A program made the position numbers and the translations under genes. Under the pieces are notes generated by a model. The model was not told the origin of the DNA. It saw only the letters and a list, made by a program, of their open reading frames with translations, and made no database searches. DNA of 64,000 bases from Bufo bufo (taxonomy: Eukaryota; Chordata; Amphibia; Anura; Bufonidae): positions 504,404,301-504,468,300 of the forward strand of contig NC_053390.1 in NCBI RefSeq assembly GCF_905171765.1. Direction: 5' to 3'. Positions 43,122 through 55,527 of this stretch are shown here, in pieces. Each line of letters opens with the position of its first letter. The first letter of the stretch is position 1.

Positions 43122-46056
43122 AGGGACTGGGGGGGAGGGTAATTACGTTATAGGAGGGGAAGATAGTGCAGATAGAGACCGGGGGCAAGGTAATAAGAAT
43201 GGGGGAGGAATGGAAGGAGGGACTAGAACAATTCAGAAGGAAAGGTGTAGGGTAAAAAATATACATAAACCTCTCAAATGTATGTATACTAATGCCAGAA
43301 GCCTGACTAATAAAACTGGTGAACTGGAATTAGTGATGTGTGAGGAGGACTATGACATAGTGGGAATAACTGAGACATGGCTGGATGATAGCTATGACTG
43401 GGCAGTTAATGTACAAGGTTACAGTCTGTTTAGAAAGGATCGTCAAAACCGGAGAGGGGGAGGGGTCTGCCTTTATATAAAGTCCTGTCTAAAGCCCACA
43501 GTCCGAGAAGATATAAGTGAGGGACATGAACATGTGGAGTCACTATGGGTAGAGATACATGGAGCTAAAAACAACAATAAATTACTAATAGGAGTTTACT
43601 ATAAACCACCTAATATACCAGAGTCCACAGAAAATCTACTACTAAACGAGATAGACGAGGCGGCAAATCATAATGAGGTGGTTATTATGGGGGACTTCAA
43701 CTACCCAGATATAGACTGGGAAACTGAAACTTGTATATCTCATAAGGGAAACAGGTTCGTGGCTATAACCAAAGACAATTACCTCTCCCAACTGGTTCAG
43801 GACCCGACTAGAGGGACGGCCATACTGGACTTAGTATTAACCAATAGACCTGACAGAACAACAGACGTGCAGGTCGGGGGACACCTGGGAAATAGTGACC
43901 ATAAAGTAATAACCTTCCAATTATCATTCAAAAGAGCGTTTCTACAGGGAGGAACAAAAATACCAAACTTCAAAAAAGCTAAATTTAGCCAACTAAGAGA
44001 GGCCATAGGCCAAACTAACTGGGACAAAGTCCTCACAAATACAGACACAAAATGGGATATCTTTAAAAACATCCTAAAAACTCATTGTGAGAGGTACATA
44101 CCGTATGGTAATAAAAGGTTAAGGAACAAAAAGAAACCAATGTGGATAAATAGAACTGTAAAGAAAGCAATAAATGACAAAAAGAAAGCATATAAAACAC
44201 TAAAACAGGAGGGTTGCACGGAAGCACTGAAAAACTATAAGGAAAAAAATAGAACATGTAAAAAACAAATAAAAGCGGCCAAACTAGAGACCGAGAGATT
44301 AATTGCCAAAGAGAGTAAAACTAACCCTAAAATGTTCTTCAATTATATAAATGTTAAAAAGTATAAAGCTGAAGGTGTTGGACCTTTAAAGAGTAATGAG
44401 GGGGGAGTCGCGGAGAGCGACGAGGAGAAAGCAAAGCTGTTAAATATTTTTTTCTCCAATGTATTCACTGAGGAAAATAAATTGTCAGATGACATGCAGA
44501 ATGCAAAAATAAATTCCCCATTAAAAGTGTCCTGTCTGACCCAGGAAGAAGTACATCAGCGGCTTAAAAAGATTAAAATAGACAAATCGCCAGGACCGGA
44601 TGGCATACACCCCCGTATCCTAAAGGAATTAAGTAATGTCATAGCCAGACCCTTATTTCTGATATTTGCAGACTCTATACTGACAGGGAATGTCCCACAG
44701 GATTGGCGTGTGGCATATGTGGTGCCAATATTCAAAAAGGGGCCAAAAACAGAGCCTGGAAACTATAGGCCGGTAAGTTTAACATCTGTTGTGGGTAAAC
44801 TGTTTGAAGGTTTTCTGAGAGATGCTATATTAGAGCATCTCAACGGAAATAAGCAAATAACGCCATATCAGCATGGCTTCGTGAGGGATCGGTCATGTCA
44901 AACTAATTTAATCAGTTTCTATGAGGAGGTAAGTTCTAGACTTGACAGCGGCGAATCAATGGATGTCGTATATCTGGACTTCTCCAAAGCATTTGACACT
45001 GTACCGCATAAAAGGTTAGTATGTAAAATGAGAATGCTCGGACTGGGAGAAAACATCTGTATGTGGGTAAGTAACTGGCTGAGTGATAGAAAACAGAGGG
45101 TGGTTATTAACGGTACACACTCAGATTGGGTCACTGTCACTAGTGGGGTACCTCAGGGGTCAGTATTGGGCCCTATTCTCTTCAATATATTTATTAATGA
45201 TCTTGTAGAAGGCTTGCATAGTAAAGTATCAATTTTCGCAGATGACACTAAACTGTGTAAAGTAATTTACACTGAAGAGGACAGTATACTACTACAGAGG
45301 GATCTGGATAGATTGGAGGCTTGGGCAGATAAGTGGCAGATGAGGTTTAACACTGATAAATGTAAGGTTATGCACATGGGAAGGAAAAATGCAAGTCACC
45401 CGTACATACTAAATGGTAAAACACTCGGTAACACTGACATGGAAAAGGATCTAGGAATTTTAATAAACAGCAAACTAAACAGCAAAAACCAGTGTCAGGC
45501 AGCTGCTGCCAAGGCCAACTAGATAATGGGTTGCATCAAAAGGGGCATAGATTCCCATGATATGAACATAGTCTTACCACTTTACAAATCGCTAGTCAGA
45601 CCACGCATGGAGTACTGTGTACAGTTCTGGGCTCCTGTAAACAAGGCAGACATAGCAGAGCTAGACAGGGTTCAGAGGAGGGCAACTAAAGTAATAACTG
45701 GAATGGGGCAACTACAGTACCCTGAAAGATTATCAAAATTAGGGTTATTCACTTTAGAAAAAAGACGACTGAGGGGAGATCTAATTAATATGTATAAATA
45801 TATCAGGGGTCAGTACAGAGATCTATCCCATCATCTATTTATCCCCAGGACTGTGACTGTGACGAGGGGACATCCTCTGCGTTTGGAGGAAAGAAGGTTT
45901 GTACACAAACATAGAAGAGGATTCTTTACGGTAAGAGCAGTGAGACTATGGAACTCTCTGCCTGAGGAGGTGGTGATGGTGAGTACAATAAAGGAATTCA
46001 AGAGGGGCCTGGATGTGTTTCTAGAGCGTAATAATATTACAGGCTATAGCTACTAG
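43111..46056 (+). pseudogene. LINE ORF2, one in-frame stop
   Basis: About 980 codons. The endonuclease spans residues about 55-290 (ITETWL, GDFNYPDIDW, GNSDHKVI with the catalytic His). The RT spans about 480-770 (SPGPDGIHPRIL, YLDFSKAFDTVPH, TSGVPQGSVLGP, FADDTKL). The C-terminal region contains LVRPRMEYCVQFW and a tail KEFKRGLDVFLE. The only break I see is TAG at 45520-45522, where the fragment at 51258 has AAG (Lys). The frame resumes at once and runs to 46056. Confidence 0.92.
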
Positions 46057-46504
46057 AGAGGGGTCGTTGATCCAGGGAGTTATTCTGATTGCATGATTGG
46101 AGTCGGGAAGAAATTTTTTATTCCCCTAAAGTGGAGAAAATTGGCTTCTACCTCACAGGGTTTTTTGCCTTCCTCTGGATCAACTTGCAGGATAACAGGC
46201 CGAACTGGATGGACAAATGTCTTTTTTCGGCCTTATGTACTATGTTACTATGTTACCAAGCACAGCGCTGTACATTGTATAGCGGCTGTGAATATTATGG
46301 CGCTCAGCCCTTTTCACTTCTATGGGGCTGAGCACGATACAGTTTGCAGCGGTTTTGTGTCCAGTCATATAACGGAATACTGCTGGAACAGAAGACATCC
46401 TTATGCGTCCTGAACGGATCTCTTTCCATTCAGAATGCATGGGGACAAAACAGAACTGCAGGTTCTCAATACCAGAAAACAACGCAAGTGAGAAAGTATC
46501 CTTA

Positions 46505-46815
46505 GGCTCCATTCATACGTCCACAATTCTGTTCCGCATTTTGCGGAACGGAATTGCGGACTCATTCATTTCTATGGGGCCGCACTATGTGCTGCCCGGA
46601 TCCGGAATTGCGGACCCGCACTTCCGGGTCTGCAATTCCGTCCCCGAAAAAAATAGAACATGTCCTATTCTTGTCCGCAATTGTGGACAAGATTAGGCAT
46701 TTTCTATTATAGTGCCGGCGATGTGCGGTCTGCAAAATGTGGAACTCACATTGCCAGTGTCCGTGTTTTGCGGATACGCGAAACACTTACGGACGTGTGA
46801 AAGTAGACTGACTCA
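46505..46815. mobile_element. Harbinger-like MITE
   Basis: Starts ggctccattcatacgtcc after TTA and ends near ggacgtgtgaaagtagac. Interior words (ttctgttccgcattttgc, catgtcctattcttgtcc) are those of the family. The right border is only approximate. Confidence 0.6.
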
Positions 46816-47009
46816 ACATACATCAAATGTATCAATGATTGTGTGGCATTTGATAAATTTGGCCGAAATTATGACAGCGCAGACTCCTGCGAAGATGACT
46901 TTATAAATTTCCCTCATGATAAACCAGACTGCATGTGGAGTGACAGCAGGGTCCAGCAAAAACGCTTCCATTACTGATAATACAACCATCTGCATCTGTT
47001 ATGAACAGA

Positions 47010-47390
47010 TCCGGTTGTATTATCTGTAACATTGCCAAGACGGATCCGTCATTAACTCCATTAGAAGTCAATGGGGACGGATCCGTTTTCTATTGTGGCA
47101 GAGAAAATGGATCCGTCCCCATTGACTTGCATTGGGGGTCATGACGGATCCGTCTAGATCAGTTTCCCAGCACAGAAAGCAAAATACAACATGTTACGGT
47201 TTGCTTTCCGGTATGGGAACGCAACTAAATAGAACGGAAAGCATTTTGGAGCATTCCGTTCTGTTCAGTTTTGTCCACATTGATAATGAATGGGGACAAA
47301 ACTGAAGCGTTTTTTTCCGGTATTGAGCCCCTATGACGGAACTCAATACCAGAAAACTTAAACGCTAGTGTAAAAGTACCCTAACACAAA
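47010..47390. mobile_element. MITE, GGATCCGT-rich family
   Basis: gacggatccgtc, aatggggacggatccg and ctcaataccagaaaac recur in inverted order. Fragments of the same family lie at 4640-4720, 15280-15400 and 46430-46500. Confidence 0.6.
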
Positions 47391-48785
47391 TAGGTAAGAT
47401 GGCTGGCATCTGCTGTACCGCATGGACTAGTATTCAACACTCTTATTCACGTCCATAGTCACTTGTCTGTGAAATTGGCAGAGATCCCCCACAGTGCCAG
47501 ATCTGCATGCCTCAGCACATGCACTGAATGATCCTTTAGTGCATAAGATACAGTAACTAATGTGTGCAGGCTGTCAGACTAGAACGGGTCAGCCAGTGTC
47601 GCACCCACCCCCTGGTGCTAACTGCCAAGCCACACCCGCTCATCATGCAGCTGTCTTTTCTGAAACGCGCCAAGATTCAAACACAAATATCCTGGATGAC
47701 ATACACTGCCAGAAACTGGGCAGCACTCCCAGAATTTCATATGTAAACTCCGTCATACAATATAATACAGGGAGTTGTAGTAGTTACTCCCCAGACAAGT
47801 ACATGCAGCAGGCTGGATGCTTAGAATTATTCCATCACATCTAATGAAGGTTGAGACTGCAAAGCTTTCTTCATGGCTGATACCATTTCAGTCTGTACGG
47901 CATAACACTTTCTGCCCTGCAGGGTGGCTTCACACCATATTTGAGGGCTATGTCTGAGGGGTCCATGTGTAGAAGTATCCAAGCTTGTACTGTGACATGT
48001 TTAAAGCATTCTATGGGCTAAACAAATACTGAAAGACTGACACACACAAATGTGTTTGTCTTTTTTAACCACAAGGAAAGAAAAAATGCCACAGAAACTG
48101 TTTATTTTTTCATATCAGGTTTTTTAGATGTTATCAGAAGTTTTATGGGAAATATGAAACTCAGGACACAGGAGTGTGTTATGTTTTTTTTTTTTTTGCT
48201 AGCTGCGTTATTGTTAAATGGACTATTCCAAGCTATTCCAGGAGGTAGCAGTCTGGTGGTTCCCCTGCAGCAAGTCCATATCCTTATACAGGGGTTAAAG
48301 GGTGAATACCAAGAGGTCTGCCAGGATAATGCCCTTAGAAGTAGCCCCCAGTAAAATCTGTTGGTTGAACCAATGGTTCCCCACCAGTGCATAACACATT
48401 CAAACTTCATGCACCCCACCCACCATAAGCTAATTTAGAGAGCTGCTCATGTGCACAGCTCAATTGTTTCTACCACTCCCACATAAGTAAATGGAGTGTC
48501 CACTTCTCTATCGGCATGTAGTGGCCTATCAGGCAGGACAGGGACCCTGCACTAGACTGTTATGGCATATTATGTGGATATGCCATACATTTATAAGGTT
48601 GGAATACCCATTTAAACATCTGGGATTGGCAATAGTCCATGTGGGTTAGGGGGTGGCAATTGTCAATCATAGATGAAACCACTTAGCTGAAAAAGTACAA
48701 TACTTTGCATATACTTGCTTCATTTGCAAAAATGCTCATATCTCGTCCCTGTTTATCATGGCACCATAGCAGGATCCAGCCTCAT
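47391..48785. other. No gene or clear repeat recognised
   Basis: Reading frames are short and without recognisable domains. A T run near 48186 and ordinary AT-rich sequence are all that can be seen. Confidence 0.4.
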
Positions 48786-49075
48786 TTAAGGGGAACCTGT
48801 CAGTTATGTTGCCCTCTCTGATTTCAGCAGTCTGTTGTGTATTTGTGGTTCTTAAGAATTTACATGTTATATGTTGCTTGAGGGGTCCAGTGTATTCATG
48901 AGATGCGCATATCAAGAATACATGGACTCTTTGCTGTAGAGTGTAAAGTGTAAGTTCTTGGGAACCACACCACCCATAAAAATAAGTGACAGACCTCTAA
49001 CCTCAGTGTGACTGTCATTACACTGTTCTGCCATCAGAGAAGGCAGCCTATCTGATAGGTCCCCTTTGATTCCCA
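48786..49075. mobile_element. Probable MITE
   Basis: Ends aaggggaacctgtcag and ctgataggtccccttt are inverted. The terminus resembles that of the piggyBac-like MITE at 58188-58384. Confidence 0.5.
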
Positions 49076-49161
49076 AGAACCCAAGAAGAAAACTATTCCA
49101 GAATTTGGAGAACTTCATCCATATTGCTTCTGCAGCTGTGCAAACCAATTCTGTTTTCTAA

Positions 49162-49455
49162 GGGCTCATGCACACGGCTATAGTTTTGGTCCGCATCTGA
49201 TCTGCAAACTTTGTGGATTTAATGTGGACCCATTCATCTCAATGGGCCTGCAAAAGAGGCGGACGGTACACGCGTGTGCTGTCTGCATCTGTAAGTCCAT
49301 TCCGCGGCCCCACAAAAAAATAGAACATCCTATTCTTGTCCGTTTTGCAGAAAAGGGTAGGATATTTCTGATGAAAGCCTCTCGGCCGTTATCCGTGTCT
49401 TGCGGATCCCCGATTTGCAGAACGCAAAAACGGATAGAGTCGTGTACAGGAGGCC
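49162..49455. mobile_element. Harbinger-like MITE, TAA duplication
   Basis: Ends gggctcatgcacacggc and gtcgtgtacaggaggcc, with TAA at 49159-49161 and 49456-49458. Confidence 0.8.
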
Positions 49456-49953
49456 TAATCGAAAGCATTCACACATAGCATTTATGTGTTTATTCACATG
49501 TGGTCATATCACAGTTTCTCAACGTCAGATTTTGTGGCATCTTTAGTAGGGTGCCTTTGGCCACATTTTTTTGGTTGTTGTTTTGGCTTTGTCTAAGTAA
49601 CAATCGTCACACACATTTTTACAACTAATTGAAGTCTATGGGGCAGTCTTTATAAACAGCCAGTGAATATCGACATGTCCTCTTTTTAGCCATTTCATGC
49701 TCAGACGGACCTCATTGAAATCAATGGAATGTTTTAATGTTTTTTTAGAAACTAGTGCATCTGCCTAATGGTCATTAAAAACGGGTACACTAGGGGAAAA
49801 AATGGTCTTTCAGGGGTAAAAAAAATAAAAAATACTCATCGAATTGTCCACGCAGGGACACTCGCTCTTCACTGGATGCAGCAGGACCTGAGGCTCCCAG
49901 TGTAAGGATGTCACATGATCACGCTTGGGATCGAGCAAGTGTCTCCATGAGTG

Positions 49954-49955
<2 letters not shown>

Positions 49956-49987
<32 letters not shown>
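49956..49987. repeat. (TA)n microsatellite
   Basis: Uninterrupted AT dinucleotides. The Tc1-type derivative is inserted at its right edge and more TA repeats follow it at 50907-50928. Confidence 0.95.
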
Positions 49988-49991
<4 letters not shown>

Positions 49992-50906
49992 ACAGACCAA
50001 AAGTTTGGACACACCTTCTCATTCAAAGAGTTTTCTTTATTTTCATGACTATGAAGGCATCAAAACTATGAATTAACACATGTGGAATTATATACATAAC
50101 AAACAAGTGTGAAACAACTGAAAATATGTCATATTCTAGGTTCTTCAAAGTAGCCACCTTTTGCTTTGATTACTGCTTTGCACACTCTTGGCATTCTCTT
50201 GATGAGCTTCAAGAGGTAGTCCCCTGAAATGGTTTTCACTTCACAGGTGTGCCCTGTCAGGTTTAATAAGTGGGATTTCTTGCCTTATAAATGGGGTTGG
50301 GACCATCAGTTGCGTTGAGGAGAAGTCAGGTGGATACACAGCTGATAGTCCTACTGAATAGACTGTTAGAATTTGTATTATGGCAAGAAAAAAGCAGCTA
50401 AGTAAAGAAAAACGAGTGGCCATCCTTACTTTAAGAAATGAAGGTCAGTCAGTCAGCCGAAAAATTGGGAAAACTTTGAAAGTAAGGGCTATTTGACCAT
50501 GAAGCAGAGTGATGGGGTGCTGCGCCAGATGACCTGGCCTCCACAGTCACCGGACCTGAACCCAATCGAGATGGTTTGGGGTGAGCTGGACCGCAGAGTG
50601 AAGGCAAAAGGGCCAACAAGTGCTAAGCATCTCTGGGAACTCCTTCAAGACTGTTGGAAGACCATTTCAGGGGACTACCTCTTGAAGCTCATCAAGAGAA
50701 TGCCAAGAGTGTGCAAAGCAGTAATCAAAGCAAAAGGTGGCTACTTTGAAGAACCTAGAATATGACATATTTTCAGTTGTTTCACACTTGTTTGTTATGT
50801 ATATAATTCCACATGTGTTAATTCATAGTTTTGATGCCTTCATAGTCATGAAAATAAAGAAAACTCTTTGAATGAGAAGGTGTGTCCAAACTTTTGGTCT
50901 GTACTG
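49988..50906 (+). mobile_element. Tc1/mariner deletion derivative, copy 2
   Basis: The ends and interior are nearly identical to 35128-36066, apart from a short extra stretch near 35210 in copy 1 and scattered single changes. It is also inserted in a TA tract. Confidence 0.9.
50381..50765 (+). pseudogene. Tc1-type transposase remnant, copy 2
   Basis: It shows the same N-terminal start, the same stop after KVRAI and the same C-terminal frame beginning MTMKQSDGVLRQMTWPPQ as copy 1. The central catalytic Asp region is missing at the same point. Confidence 0.9.
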
Positions 50907-50961
50907 TATATATTATATATATATATACATACACTGAGGACACTATGGTGGCTTATTGTAT

Positions 50962-51255
50962 TAAGGCCTCATGACTGTATGTATTTTGCGGTCTGCAAAA
51001 ACGGATCCGCAAAAAATACGGATGACGTCCGTGTGCATTCAGTATTTTGCGGAACGGAACAGCTGGCCCCTAATAGAACAGTACTATCCTTGTCCGTAAT
51101 GCGGACAATAATAGGACATGTTTTAACGGAAATACGGAGTACCTTCCATTTTTTTGTGCACCTATTAAAATGAATGGTTCCGCATACGGTCGAGAAAAAA
51201 TCCGGAACGGACAGATCGCTATCTTTCGTCAGGGACACTGGTATGGAAACGGAAT
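50962..51255. mobile_element. Harbinger-like MITE, left part
   Basis: ggcctcatgactgtatg follows taa, and interior words (gcggaacggaac, ataggacatg) are of the family. Its right end is lost where the LINE fragment begins. Confidence 0.55.
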
Positions 51256-51257
51256 TT

Positions 51258-51730
51258 TAGTGGACAGCAAACTAAACTGTAGAAACCAGTGCCAGGCAGC
51301 TGCTGCCAAGGCCAATAAGATAATGGGGTGCATCCAAATCCCATGTTGCCCATGATAAGAACATAGTCCTACCACTTTACAAATCATTAGTCAGACCACA
51401 CATGGAGTACTGTGTACAGTTCTGGGCTCCAGTGAACAAGGCAGACATAGCAGAGCTGGAGAGGGTCCAGAGGAGGGGAACTAAAGTAATAACTGGAATG
51501 GGGCAAATACAGTACCCTGAAAGATCAAAATTAGGGTTATTCACGTTAGAAAAAAGACAACTGAGGGGAGATCTAATTACTATGTATAAATATATCAGGC
51601 GTCAGTACAGAGATCTATCCCATCATCTATTTATCCCCAGGACTGTGACTGTGACGAAGGGACATCCTCTGCGTCTAGAGGAAAGAAGGTTTGTACACAA
51701 ACATAGAGGAGGTGGTGATGGGGAGTTCAC
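51258..51730 (+). pseudogene. 3' fragment of the CR1/L2-type LINE ORF2
   Basis: It matches 45466-46000 (CQAAAAKANKIMGCI, MEYCVQFWAPVNKADIAE). It has a few indels and lacks about 50 bases where ORF2 has the FFTVRAVRLWNSLPE region, between short direct repeats of the type catagaagagg. It retains the Lys codon that is a stop at 45520. Confidence 0.88.
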
Positions 51731-52260
51731 TAGAGCCACTTGCACACATTGCAGAATACATGCGATTTTTCGGTACGGATTCCCGTGCAGAAAAACCACA
51801 AAATATTACAGTACCAGCAAAGTGTATGAGATAGCACAAATCTCATGTACACTTTGCAGATTTTGTCTGTGTGGAAAATGACCTGCCGTGCGGATTTCAA
51901 AATAAATAGCATGTCAATTATCTTTGCAGTTTTAGCTGAGGATTTCAGCCTTTTCAATGGAAGGGTGAGATCTGTGGCAAATCCGCATCAAATCTGCACC
52001 AAAAATAATATATTGTCAATATACTGCAGAAAAGCACATAAATCCACATAGAAATTCGTGCAGATCTCACCCGCAGCATAAATGACATGCTGTGAATTTG
52101 GAAATCCGCACGGCAGGTGATTTGTATATCTCATACACTTTGTTCGTACTGTACCACTCTGAGTTTTTTCTTCAAGGGAATCCACATAGATAAACCACAC
52201 ATGAGGTACCCTTATGGCAGACATACAAGAGCGAGTTGAATGCAATAGGATCACACAGCA
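51731..52260. mobile_element. MITE of the cagtaccagcaaa family
   Basis: tacagtaccagcaaagtgta, gtgcggatttcaaaat and aatccgca words recur in inverted order, as at 62462-63310. Precise ends were not fixed. Confidence 0.5.
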
Positions 52261-52285
52261 TTATAATGATTTATAATGTTGTGTG

Positions 52286-52596
52286 AGTGCTCATGCACAC
52301 GGCCGTAGCCAGGCCATACCAGTATTGCGGCCCACAAACAGCAGGTCCGCAATATATGGGCACCGACCGTATCACTTGAATGGGTCCGCAATCCAGGAGA
52401 TACTGTGTCAAACAGAGGCATGGATGATTGGAAGCCCACGGGAGCACTACAGAGTGCTTCCGTGGGTTTTCTGTCAGTGCATGCAATACTTTTTTGAGAT
52501 GCGGACCGTGGATCCCATTCAAGTGAATGGGTCCTGTGTCCACATATGGCAGCCCTACGGTCGGTGCCAGTGCATTGCGTTCGTGTGCATGAGCCC
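52286..52596. mobile_element. Harbinger-like MITE
   Basis: Ends gtgctcatgcacacgg and cgtgtgcatgagccc. The interior contains two inverted copies of caagtgaatgggtcc-type sequence. The flanking triplet is only clear at the right (TAA). Confidence 0.6.
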
Positions 52597-52626
52597 TAAC
52601 ACTGAGTCCTGAAATCTACCGAATTA

Positions 52627-52890
52627 GGCCTCATGCACACAACCATTCCTTTTTTGCGGTCCACAAATTGCGGCCCATTGTAGAAATGCCTATTCTTGTC
52701 CATAAAAAGGACAAGAATAGGACATGTTATTTTTTTTTGGAGAGGCCACGGAACGGAGCAACGGATGCGGACAGCACACAGAGTGCTGTCCGCATCTTTT
52801 GCAGCCCCATTGAAGTGAATGAGTCCGCACCCAAGCTGCAAAAACTGCTGCTCGGATGCGGACCAGAACAACGGTCGTGTGCATGAGGCC
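52627..52890. mobile_element. Harbinger-like MITE, TTA duplication
   Basis: Ends ggcctcatgcacacaacc and ggtcgtgtgcatgaggcc, with TTA at 52624-52626 and 52891-52893. 264 bp. Confidence 0.85.
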
Positions 52891-52970
52891 TTACACTAAC
52901 ATAATGCTGTCAGTGTAATACAATACATTCCAGGACTCTCAGGGTTACACAGCATTATAAATCAGTATAA

Positions 52971-53280
52971 GGCCTCATGCACACGACTGTTGTTTTTATC
53001 CGTGTCCGTTGCGCCGTTTTTCATGATTTTCTGCGGACCCATTCAAGTCAATGGGACCGCTAAAAAACGCGGAGGCACACAAGACTGTCGTCCGCGTCCG
53101 TTTTTTTTTCCTATCATTTGCATGGCAAACCTGTCTTAGACTTTATTTTTACATTCCTTTATGTCTGGTGGTCCTCCAAAAATAAAGGCAGACACACGCA
53201 ATCAAAAACGGAAACGGATCACGGAACAACGGAACCCCATTTTGCGGACCGATAAAAATAACTGTTGTGTGCATGAGGCC
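52971..53280. mobile_element. Harbinger-like MITE
   Basis: Ends ggcctcatgcacacgac and gttgtgtgcatgaggcc. The flanks are TAA and TTA, so one side has changed. Confidence 0.75.
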
Positions 53281-53832
53281 TTATGCTGTGCGATCCTGTC
53301 AGGGGAAGGGAGGCCAGCAAGGGGCCTCTCACTGACACATGTTGCGGCTTTAGTCAAATGCACACGGCCGTGTTTCACGGCCGTGAGCGGTCCGTGGTAA
53401 CACGGCCTGGATTCCGGCTGGTTGCTATGACGCCGTGCGTTTCATGCCGTACAGTGTATTACTGTATTCAAGACCAAGAAAAATCTAGCTTCCAAGATGC
53501 AAAAGGTGGAATCTTTATTGTACATTTAAAATCCAATGCAAGACATCACAGGTTACGGTAACGCGTTTCCGACCGCAAGTAAATCAGGGTCCTTCATCAT
53601 GTACAAAACTCAGTTTAAAAAGGCTAGTCCACACCTGACACCCCAATCATTGAGTCACATGTCCTGATTAAACTGACTCAGAACATGTGTCGACCATGAA
53701 GGGAGGGGAGGGAGGAAAAGACACACTTGAAATACACATGAAAAGATACACATGAAATATATAAAAAAAACATAATGACAATGTTTAAAAATGGCAATGT
53801 GTAAAAACCATCAATGGCAGGCAAACATGAAA

Positions 53833-54501
53833 TTAATATTGTAGTATGAGATCATGTCTCTTGTTCAGACCTTCAGGATAGCGCGTCGCTAGTAAAAACA
53901 TCCAAAAAGCCTCTCTATTAAGCAGTTTTCTCCTCAGGTAGCCACCTCTGGCTGGAATAAAGACCCTTTCTATACCTTGGGCTTGCAAATGGGTCACTTC
54001 ACCACCGTGTATAACTGCAAAATGTTCACTAACTGCAGATACGTTGCGATTTCTATAATGGGGAATATCCGATATATGCTTACGGATTCGCGATTTTATT
54101 TGGTTGGAAGTGCAACCTACATATTGCAACTTGCACATTTGGCAGGTCACTAAGTAGATGGCATTTCTTGTGTTGCAATTCAAGTAGCTATTGATACAGA
54201 ATTTTTTGCCATTAGTCCTAGAATAGAAAAACTGGCTTACTTGAAGATGATCACAACAAATGCACCTACTGTGCCCGCACTTATAGCTCCGCTTCGTTGA
54301 AAGCCAGGTCGGTGTCACATTGCTTTTCTCTTTGTATAAACTGGGACTGATGAGACGGCCTAATGTGGGAGCTTTTTTTGCAGCACATCTAATGCCTCCC
54401 GCTATTATTTCTGACCACTTTTCATCAAAGCTGAGGACTGGTAGATGTTTTTTTAATAATTTTGCATATTTCCCTGTATTCGCCACTGTACTGGGTGACA
54501 A
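53833..54501 (-). CDS. Penelope-like GIY-YIG endonuclease region
   Basis: A 222-aa open segment forming the C-terminal part of the Penelope-like protein. CGHSRCICCDHL and CINSYLNCNTR are a Cys-rich linker. AIYLVTCQMCKLQYVGCT supplies the two Tyr of the GIY-YIG core, and SRIRKHISD supplies the expected Arg. RRKLLNREAFWMFLLATRYP ends the domain. In Penelope elements this nuclease nicks target DNA for reverse transcription. The upstream RT is out of frame: an A8 run near 54607 where the plus-strand copy has A7 marks a 1-base shift, so this segment is a piece of a broken polyprotein. Confidence 0.88.
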   Translation of the reverse strand: MSPSTVANTGKYAKLLKKHLPVLSFDEKWSEIIAGGIRCAAKKAPTLGRLISPSLYKEKSNVTPTWLSTKRSYKCGHSRCICCDHLQVSQFFYSRTNGKKFCINSYLNCNTRNAIYLVTCQMCKLQYVGCTSNQIKSRIRKHISDIPHYRNRNVSAVSEHFAVIHGGEVTHLQAQGIERVFIPARGGYLRRKLLNREAFWMFLLATRYPEGLNKRHDLILQY

Positions 54502-55210
54502 ACGTAATGGGAGTGTGGCTATTCACTGAGCTGTTGCCCGCTGTATCTGTGGGGTTTGTATCAGGAAAGATCAAAGATTTACGGTCCAAACTCTGAACCG
54601 TTTTTTTTGCTATTTAGCATATGATTCCGTGAATAGGCTCTAAGAGCCAATCAATTCACAATCTTATTACTTTCCTGTTCAAAGGACGAAATGTCCGAAC
54701 AGTTGCGCCGGATCAACTCGCCTTTTGGAATGTTGTATATTACATGTGGCGGGTGACATGATGATGCGTGCAAAATAGTATTGCCTGCTAGCTTTTTCCT
54801 AAAAGTGGAGGTGTTCACACTAGAACTAGCAGAATCACCGCTCAATTTTAAATCCAAAAAGGAAACCGACCTGGTGTCAAAATGCAATGTAAAAGAAATA
54901 GAGGGTACACATGAATCCATGTATTCGCCAAACAGTGGTATGGACGCCACATCGCCAGACCATACAAACAGCAGGTCATCGATGAAGCGTCCATACCACT
55001 GCAGGCGACCACAGAAAGGGTGGGTGTCGATGAGGAGAAAGCTCCTCTCCCACCATGCCATGAATATATTAGGAGGGAGAGAACTTAGCCCCCATCGACA
55101 CCTGCAAATAATAACATCCATTAAACATAAAGAAATTATGTTTCAAAAGAAACCTGACCGACATCTCCAAATATTCTTGCAATTCACAGGTATAATTACT
55201 ATAGGTATTA

Positions 55211-55527
55211 GGCTCAGTTCACACCTGAGCGTTCTGAAAGGAGCGCTCTGTATGCGCGATTGTACGGGCGTTTACAAGCGCGCATACAGAGACAAGTGTG
55301 CACACATTGTCGCGCGTCCCCGAAAGTCTATGTACAGGAACGCGCGACAAACGCCCAAAAAAACGCTACCGAACTTGTGTATGCGTCTGGCGTTTTACAG
55401 CGCGATCGTACGCGCTGTAAAACGCCCAGGTGAGAACCATTCCCATAGGGAAGCATTGGTTTCTCCTTGTTGAGCGTTTTACAGCGCGTAGGAACGCGCT
55501 GTAAAACGCTCAGGTGTGAACTGAGCC
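55211..55527. mobile_element. Harbinger-like MITE, TTA duplication
   Basis: Ends ggctcagttcacacctgagc and gctcaggtgtgaactgagcc, with TTA at 55208-55210 and 55528-55530. It splits the Penelope-like RT. Confidence 0.88.

Larger units (their letters stand above)
42386..46254 (+). mobile_element. CR1/L2-type LINE, nearly full length
   Basis: It carries ORF1 (SGNH-esterase type) and ORF2 (endonuclease plus RT) in order, then a 3' untranslated part ending in a short tandem tactatgttactatgtt, as is typical of this clade. No target duplication is visible at the borders set by comparison with an empty relative. The 5' end is truncated inside ORF1. Confidence 0.88.

Noticed and set aside
48052..48354. 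100-aa frame with a hydrophobic middle
   Set aside because: The hydrophobic run comes from a T tract; no homology pattern or neighbouring exon signals were seen.
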